Origin: Actinomycetales bacterium
GTDB taxonomy: Bacteria > Actinomycetota > Actinomycetes > Actinomycetales > Cellulomonadaceae
DNA length: 10,663 nucleotides
NCBI GenBank assembly: GCA_015655615.1
Contig: JAATES010000360.1
Location: 1-10,663, forward strand
Direction: 5' to 3'
Below the pieces are notes generated by a model, which worked only from the letters and a program-made list of their open reading frames with translations, was not told the DNA's origin and did no database searches. Position 1 is the stretch's first letter, and every line of letters starts with the position of its first letter. Below, piece by piece: positions 6,638 to 10,663 of this stretch. The position numbers were made by a program, and so were the translations under genes.

Positions 6638-7324
6638 ATGATCAGCACCGCACGGCACAGGTTGGTGTGGACGACCGTCGGTGCTCTGGCGTGTCTCATG
6701 ATGCTGGCGGGTTGCGGCGCTTCGGCTGGCACGTCAGCGACCGTGCCGAAGGACCCGAGTGATCCGTACGCGGCGGAGTACACGGCAGCGATCGACGCGT
6801 CGTCGAGCGATTTCGTCAGGCAGGTCCTGGCAGATCACAAGATCACAGATCAGGAGTTCGCAGAATCCCAGGACCGGTACGCGGCATGTCTGAAGGATGC
6901 GGGCATCGAGCCTTACCGGCAAGACACGGAGGCCGGAACGAAGACGTATTCCACCGTGGCGTTGCCTGCCGGTGATGAAGCTTCTGAGGCCGCCACGACG
7001 TGCAGTGCCCAGTGGCTCGGCGAGATCGAGTCGATCTATAGTGCGGGCCTCCAGAACCCCACCAATGAGGATTGGTGGGTTCTGGTCGCCCGGTGCCTGG
7101 TCGACCAGGGGGTGGTCCCGGAGGGGACCACAGGCAAGGACGTCAACGACACCATGACGCAGTTGGGCACGCGATTCGGGTCTGCTGAGGGCAGCGACGA
7201 GCCAGTGAAGATCGCGGGCCCGCAGAATCCCGACGCAACATTCCCCGGGGGTGTTCGACCGGACTCTGCGGAGGCGGCACCGTGCATGGCGAATCCTCTG
7301 GCGCCGGAATCCTTCGTGCCGTAG
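6638..7324 (+). CDS. Predicted secreted lipoprotein, first gene of the ABC operon
   Basis: I do not recognise a characterised family. The 228-residue product starts with a lipoprotein signal peptide: Arg-containing n-region, hydrophobic stretch (about 10-22) and lipobox LAGC with lipidated C26. It should therefore be anchored on the outer face of the membrane. The mature part is polar and begins with a Ser/Thr/Pro linker. It contains a segment (about 66-90) with the pattern ITDQEF...RYAACLKDAG, which resembles actinobacterial lipoproteins of unknown function. Four further cysteines (84, 122, 153, 216) could form two disulfides. GGAAG (6624-6628) lies nine bases before the ATG. The adaptor gene begins 51 bases after the stop with no terminator between, so this is probably an extracytoplasmic partner of the transporter. 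The gene contains an unusual cluster of dyads and looks slightly less GC-rich than its neighbours. Confidence 0.75.
   Translation: MISTARHRLVWTTVGALACLMMLAGCGASAGTSATVPKDPSDPYAAEYTAAIDASSSDFVRQVLADHKITDQEFAESQDRYAACLKDAGIEPYRQDTEAGTKTYSTVALPAGDEASEAATTCSAQWLGEIESIYSAGLQNPTNEDWWVLVARCLVDQGVVPEGTTGKDVNDTMTQLGTRFGSAEGSDEPVKIAGPQNPDATFPGGVRPDSAEAAPCMANPLAPESFVP
7051..7135. repeat. Cluster of three strong dyads inside the lipoprotein gene
   Basis: First dyad: the 16 bases at 7051-7066 pair with 7071-7085 in a 15-bp stem with a single bulged C and a GAGG loop. Second: CCTGGTCGACCAGG (7096-7109) is a perfect palindrome. Third: GTGGTCCC (7112-7119) pairs with GGGACCAC (7124-7131) around a GGAG loop, and GCCTG (7095-7099) with CAGGC (7131-7135) offers an alternative outer pairing. 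They cover codons about 138-166. Confidence 0.85.
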
Positions 7325-7375
7325 GAGGGAACGAAGCAGCAAGGCGTCGAACACCTTTCAGATCAAGGGGGATCA

Positions 7376-8398
7376 ATGTCACACCGCTCGGTTGTCGCGG
7401 TAGCAAGCCTGGTTGCGGTGCTGGCGGCTTCCGTGGGCCTGGGGGTGGGGTTGGCGGTTGCCCCCACACCGTTGCCGGATGTCATCGCCGAGCAGCAGAC
7501 CCCGAGCACGGTGGAGGTCACCGCCAGGGACGTTGACGACTCACGGACGGTCGCCGCCGAGGCCAAGGTCTCTCAAAGCCGCTCCTACACGTCCCGGGCC
7601 GCTGGCGTGCTTCGTTCCAGCTCTTGCACGGCAGGCAAACGCATCAGATCGGGAGACTCGGTGGCGGTCGTCAACGGATCCAAGGTCGTAGCCCTTCACC
7701 TCGCCAGGCCACCCTGGCGGTCTCTGACGGAAGGCGATCAGGGCGATGACGTCAGGGACGTCCAGCAGGAGCTGACCCGGCTGGGCTACGCCGTCACCCC
7801 TGATGGCCGGTACTCGAAGGCCACATCGCGGGCGGTCACCCGATTCTGGGAAGCGGTGGGAGTGGAAAAGCTGGCCGACCTGCCGATCGAGCAACTGGTC
7901 TGGCTGTCGAAGGCGTCTGTGGTGCCGACGTCGTGCGCGGTGGGAGTGGGCAGTGAACTCGTGGCAGGTGACACCGTCTTCACGACCGGTGGCCGGTTGA
8001 CCGCACTGACGCTGACTGTGCCGACGACGGCTGTTCCAGGCAAGCGGGTGGCGGTGCTCGACTCCGTGACGGCCAAGGTGTCCTCCCGGGGTGTCATCAA
8101 GGACACTGGGTTCTTGGCCGCCTTCGAGGCCGGGCGCACCTACCGGGACTGGTCCGCGGACCCGCAGTCGACCACGCTGACGGTGGCGACCCGGCTCCGA
8201 GCTCCGGTGCAGGCCGCCGCGGTCCCGGCTTCCGCACTCTATGACGTGACCGACCTGGCCGGCTGCGTTCTCAATGAAGGCGAGCCATTGCAGGTCGTCG
8301 TGGTCGCCTCTGAACTCGGGTCCACCTTTGTGACGGCCGATCCGCTGCCGACCAAGGTGGCGGTCCCCGCTCCATCCACGGCAGCCTCGTGCGGGTGA
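7376..8398 (+). CDS. HlyD/MacA-like efflux adaptor with peptidoglycan-binding domain
   Basis: The 340-residue product has one N-terminal hydrophobic helix (about 5-28) that anchors it in the membrane, with the rest outside. A lipoyl/hairpin-like segment (about 70-115: AAGVLRS... IRSGDSVAVVNGSKV) is interrupted by a PG_binding_1-type domain (about 117-160). Its signature is LTEGDQGDDVRDVQQELTRLG then DGRYSKATSRAVTRF. The adaptor fold then seems to resume (GSELVAGDTVF, about 192-202). In Gram-positives such adaptors pair with MacB-like ABC permeases; here the wall-binding domain could hold the complex in the peptidoglycan. The ribosome-binding site is AAGGGGG (7365-7371), four bases before the ATG. 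The stop TGA (8396-8398) overlaps the ATPase start. The substrate is unknown. The fold assignment is by pattern, with the peptidoglycan-binding domain the firmest part. Confidence 0.8.
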   Translation: MSHRSVVAVASLVAVLAASVGLGVGLAVAPTPLPDVIAEQQTPSTVEVTARDVDDSRTVAAEAKVSQSRSYTSRAAGVLRSSSCTAGKRIRSGDSVAVVNGSKVVALHLARPPWRSLTEGDQGDDVRDVQQELTRLGYAVTPDGRYSKATSRAVTRFWEAVGVEKLADLPIEQLVWLSKASVVPTSCAVGVGSELVAGDTVFTTGGRLTALTLTVPTTAVPGKRVAVLDSVTAKVSSRGVIKDTGFLAAFEAGRTYRDWSADPQSTTLTVATRLRAPVQAAAVPASALYDVTDLAGCVLNEGEPLQVVVVASELGSTFVTADPLPTKVAVPAPSTAASCG

Positions 8399-8997
8399 GC
8401 GGCGAGGGGCTCAGCCATGGCTTCCCCGGAACGGGTCCGCTCTTCAGTGCATTGGACTTCAGCTTCACCTCTGGTGACCTGGTCGGGGTCACCGGGCCCT
8501 CGGGGTCGGGGAAGTCGACGCTGCTGTCCCTGCTGGCGGGTGGGGAGCTGCCGCGGGAAGGTCGCGTCGTCCGCGAGGGCATCGGTTCGATCGGATGGGT
8601 GTTCCAGAACCCTTACGGTGTGCCTCGGCGCACGGCGCTCGATCATGTGTCGTTGCCGATGCTCGCCCGGGGACTGCGTCGCCGGGAGGCTGACGAGCAG
8701 GCTCGCCAGGTGCTGTCGCGATTCTCGTTGGACGCCGTGGCGTCGCGCACCTTCGGGGCACTCTCGGGCGGTGAGGCGCAGCGCCTGATGCTCGCGCGGG
8801 CAGTAGCCAAGAGCCCGGATCTGCTGTTGGTGGATGAACCGACTGCGCAACTCGACCCGATCGCCACGGAGACGGTCAATGCGGTGCTCGGCGAACTGGC
8901 GGGTCAGCAGATGATCGTCGTCGTCGCCACCCATGACCCCGACACTGCCGATGCCTGCAGTGCACGTCTGGATCTGGGGCACCATGCGGGGGCCTGA
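8389..8997 (+). CDS. ABC transporter ATP-binding protein (MacB/LolD type)
   Basis: This cytoplasmic ATPase powers the adjacent permease. The 202-residue product has every ABC motif intact: Walker A GPSGSGKST (36-44), Q-loop VFQNP with Q73, signature LSGGE (125-129), Walker B LLLVDE (145-150, catalytic E150) and H-loop THD (H182). It is slightly short for the LolD/MacB class (about 220-230), mainly at the C-terminus. Two in-frame GTG starts exist: 8389, and 8395, the latter overlapping the adaptor stop as GTGA. I list the longer one. Neither has a clear ribosome-binding site, so translation is probably coupled to the adaptor gene. The permease start lies inside the 3' end of this gene. Confidence 0.93.
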   Translation: MRVSGEGLSHGFPGTGPLFSALDFSFTSGDLVGVTGPSGSGKSTLLSLLAGGELPREGRVVREGIGSIGWVFQNPYGVPRRTALDHVSLPMLARGLRRREADEQARQVLSRFSLDAVASRTFGALSGGEAQRLMLARAVAKSPDLLLVDEPTAQLDPIATETVNAVLGELAGQQMIVVVATHDPDTADACSARLDLGHHAGA

Positions 8998-10174
8998 CCG
9001 TTCCCAGGCGCGGGCAGCCGGTGGCGCACGACGCTCGCACCAGGCGCGCGGGGGTGTCCCCCGCCTCCCCGTGGTCCTCACCGAGGCATGGCGCAACGTG
9101 ATCAGCGGGACGTCCCGGGCATTCCTGTGGGCTGCCGTCTTAGCTGTGGTGGTGGGAGCGCTGGGCGGAGCGCAGGCCCGCGCCGTGGTCGGGTTCGCCG
9201 CGGAGGCCCGGCAGTTCCGGGACTCGGGCGCCGCCGTGACGATCGTGAGTCTGACCGGGGCGATCGACGGCGCCCAATGCGACGCGCTCGCCAGCTACCC
9301 GGGAGTGGTCGCCTCCGGCGCCTTGCGCCAGGGCCCCGAGGTGACGTTGTCGGCCATGCCGTCGCGGACCATGGCTTCGCTGGAGTCGACCCCGGGCTTC
9401 GGGCGGCTGCTGGATCTGGACCGCACGGGAGCGCCGGGCCCGTGGGCCGGCGGAGCCTGGGTGGCCGCCGATCTCGCTGCCGACCTGGGTACCCTTCCGG
9501 GGTCCGCCATCTCGTTGGTGGGCCGGACCGCATCCGGCCCGGTATCGGCCATCGTCGTCGACGGTGTCTACGAGCAGCCGGATGACGGCCGGGATAGCAA
9601 GCTCAGCTACCAGCTCATCGCACCGGTCGTTCCCGTCGAGCCGTTCGACGAGTGCTGGATGATGGCCTGGCCGGACCCGTCGGCCACCACCACGATCATG
9701 CGGCTGCCCCTCATTCCGCAGGATCCAGGGGTGGCGGATGAGGAGGCCAAGCCGCAGATATCCCAGCTCAACACCACCCTGGGCACGCGCTTCGACGGGC
9801 TTGCGGAATTCGCCAAGATCCCGCTGGCCCCGCTCTCCTGGGCAGGTGCGGGCATCGGCCTGGCTCTCGGTATCGTCTCGATCCGGATGCGAAGCCTGGA
9901 ACTCGCGGGCGCACTGCACGCGGGCGTGGCGAAGAAGGCCGTGGCGCTGCAGACGATGATCGAGACGGCTTGGTGGCTGGTGCTCGCGCTGGCGCCCGCC
10001 CTGGTCGCCTGCCATCTCGCGGCCACCCTTGGCAACAGCGCCGATGGGTGGCCCGCATTCTCTCCCGGCGTTCGGACGCTGTCGCTGGCCGCCGCAGCCA
10101 CCCTGGTGGGCAGCCAGCTCGCTGTGCTGATGACGCGCGAGAAGCATCTGTTCCGCTACTTCAAGAACCGGTGA
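8984..10174 (+). CDS. MacB/FtsX-like ABC transporter permease
   Basis: The 396-residue product has the MacB/FtsX topology: one helix (about 45-63), an extracellular domain of roughly 215 residues (64-281), then three helices (about 282-300, 329-349, 363-383) and a basic tail. The external domain contains two cysteines (99 and 224) that might pair. In this class ATP hydrolysis drives movement of the external domain rather than classical membrane transport, which fits with the adaptor and lipoprotein genes upstream. The start is uncertain. ATG 8984 overlaps the ATPase gene by 14 bases and gives an Arg/Gly-rich leader. GTG 9071 would begin MVLTEAWRNV, a more typical permease N-terminus, but has no ribosome-binding site. 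An ATG at 8933 would overlap the ATPase gene by 65 bases and is less likely. Substrate unknown. Confidence 0.82.
   Translation: MRGPDRSQARAAGGARRSHQARGGVPRLPVVLTEAWRNVISGTSRAFLWAAVLAVVVGALGGAQARAVVGFAAEARQFRDSGAAVTIVSLTGAIDGAQCDALASYPGVVASGALRQGPEVTLSAMPSRTMASLESTPGFGRLLDLDRTGAPGPWAGGAWVAADLAADLGTLPGSAISLVGRTASGPVSAIVVDGVYEQPDDGRDSKLSYQLIAPVVPVEPFDECWMMAWPDPSATTTIMRLPLIPQDPGVADEEAKPQISQLNTTLGTRFDGLAEFAKIPLAPLSWAGAGIGLALGIVSIRMRSLELAGALHAGVAKKAVALQTMIETAWWLVLALAPALVACHLAATLGNSADGWPAFSPGVRTLSLAAAATLVGSQLAVLMTREKHLFRYFKNR
9048..9064. repeat. GC hairpin near the permease start
   Basis: GCGGGGG (9048-9054) and CCCCCGC (9058-9064) form a perfect 7-bp stem with a TGT loop. It lies 50 bases after the ATPase stop, seven bases before the alternative permease start GTG 9071. 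It could lower permease expression relative to the ATPase, but this is inference. Confidence 0.6.
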
Positions 10175-10227
10175 CGGCACCGGCACGCCGGTCGGACCCC
10201 GGGAGGACTGCGCGCAGGCGCGTGGCT

Positions 10228-10246
10228 CGGTCGGCTGCCCCGACCG
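10228..10246 (+). terminator. Likely terminator of the ABC operon
   Basis: CGGTCGG (10228-10234) pairs with CCGACCG (10240-10246) around CTGCC, a 7-bp GC-rich stem. It lies 54 bases after the permease stop and just before the icd promoter. There is no T-run. A weaker stem, ACCGG-CACG-CCGGT (10179-10192), sits right after the stop and may contribute. Confidence 0.55.
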
Positions 10247-10251
10247 GGACC

Positions 10252-10265
10252 TCTTGACATCAAGA
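10252..10265. promoter_or_regulatory. Palindromic operator over the icd -35 box
   Basis: TCTTGA-CA-TCAAGA is a perfect 6-2-6 inverted repeat that contains the consensus-like -35 TTGACA (10254-10259). From memory it resembles dyads bound by MarR-family TamR-like regulators upstream of citrate-cycle genes in Streptomyces; I could not check this. A protein bound here would block polymerase. Confidence 0.6.
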
Positions 10266-10283
10266 TTTCCGGTAGCCTGGAAT
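10254..10283 (+). promoter_or_regulatory. icd: Candidate icd promoter
   Basis: TTGACA (10254-10259), a perfect -35, is followed after 18 bases by TGGAAT (10278-10283), a moderate -10 match. TAGCCT (10273-10278) fits TANNNT better but is only 13 bases from this -35. A start near 10290 would give a leader of about 30 bases. Confidence 0.45.
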
Positions 10284-10318
10284 CGCATCCCACCGCACCA
10301 CCGACAGGAGCAAGCCGC

Positions 10319-10663
10319 ATGGGCAAGATCAAGGTTGCAGGGCCGGTCGTCGAGCTCGACGGCGACGAGATGACCCGGATCATCTGGCAGTTCATCAAGG
10401 ACCGCCTGATCCATCCCTATCTCGACGTGGACCTGCGCTACTACGATCTGTCGATCCAGAACCGGGATGCCACTGACGACCAGGTGACCATCGACGCAGC
10501 CCACGCCATCAAGCAGCATCACGTCGGCGTCAAGTGCGCCACGATCACTCCAGATGAGGCCCGGGTCGAGGAGTTCGACCTCAAGAAGATGTGGAAGTCG
10601 CCCAACGGCACCATCCGCAACATCCTCGGCGGCGTCGTCTTCCGGGAGCCCATCATCATCTCC
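10319..10663 (+). CDS. icd: NADP-dependent isocitrate dehydrogenase, dimeric eukaryote-like type (5' part)
   Basis: This enzyme oxidatively decarboxylates isocitrate to 2-oxoglutarate with NADP+ in the citrate cycle. Only the first 115 codons are present; the gene runs off the right edge. The sequence follows the eukaryotic cytosolic/mitochondrial-like subfamily rather than the E. coli type: [14 protein letters not shown] (10-23), then [16 protein letters not shown] (71-86), then [12 protein letters not shown] (94-105). Residues matching human IDH1 substrate contacts fall at the same numbers: T77, S94, R100 and R109, with K72 before them. About four residues of family-typical leader precede the first strand, so the start is secure. 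AGGAG (10306-10310) lies eight bases before the ATG. The gene has its own promoter and palindromic operator. Confidence 0.96.
   Translation, partial: MGKIKVAGPVVELDGDEMTRIIWQFIKDRLIHPYLDVDLRYYDLSIQNRDATDDQVTIDAAHAIKQHHVGVKCATITPDEARVEEFDLKKMWKSPNGTIRNILGGVVFREPIIIS

Noticed and set aside
6638..7324. The lipoprotein as a bacteriocin precursor (lactococcin 972-like) exported by the ABC genes
   Set aside because: It has a lipobox and is too long, with no typical precursor pattern; it is better read as a membrane-anchored accessory protein.
9140..10522. A 460-codon open frame on the minus strand across the permease gene and icd
   Set aside because: It is a GC-driven shadow: it crosses two well-supported plus-strand genes, the terminator and the icd promoter, and its protein is low-complexity with no recognisable domain.

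Overview
The window reads as a chromosomal segment of a high-GC Gram-positive bacterium (Actinomycetota). Four things point that way: very GC-rich codon use; the gene order PerM/DUF6350, purN, purH, which is also that of Mycobacterium tuberculosis Rv0955-Rv0957; a nearby DUF3017 gene; and an isocitrate dehydrogenase of the dimeric, eukaryote-like NADP type. I cannot name the genus. No tRNA, rRNA, CRISPR array, insertion sequence or phage gene was seen.

Layout. Bases 1-2772 (+) are a purine block: the tail of a PerM-like membrane protein, purN joined to it by a GTGA stop/start overlap, then a clear ZTP (pfl) riboswitch and purH. ZTP/ZMP derives from AICAR, the substrate of PurH, so the switch senses the metabolite its gene consumes. 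Bases 2808-4172 (-) encode an FAD/NAD(P) ferredoxin-reductase-type enzyme convergent with purH. It is divergent from a DUF3017 membrane protein (4208-4789, +), and the two candidate -10 boxes overlap. A perfect 18-bp inverted repeat (4809-4862) separates DUF3017 from an oppositely oriented aquaporin (4906-6159, -) that has an enlarged extracellular loop, an unusual pore filter and an acidic tail.

Bases 6160-6637 are a 478-bp divergent intergenic region with candidate promoters for both sides and several dyads. It opens onto a four-gene operon (6638-10174, +): a lipoprotein, a membrane-anchored HlyD/MacA-like adaptor carrying a peptidoglycan-binding domain, an ABC ATPase, and a MacB/FtsX-like permease. 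The genes overlap or lie close together and probably form one cell-envelope ABC machine of unknown substrate. This is the most accessory-looking part of the window. A stem-loop closes the operon. It is followed by a palindrome-overlapped promoter and the first 115 codons of icd, which runs off the right edge.

All family assignments come from reading motifs by eye. No database search or folding program was run.
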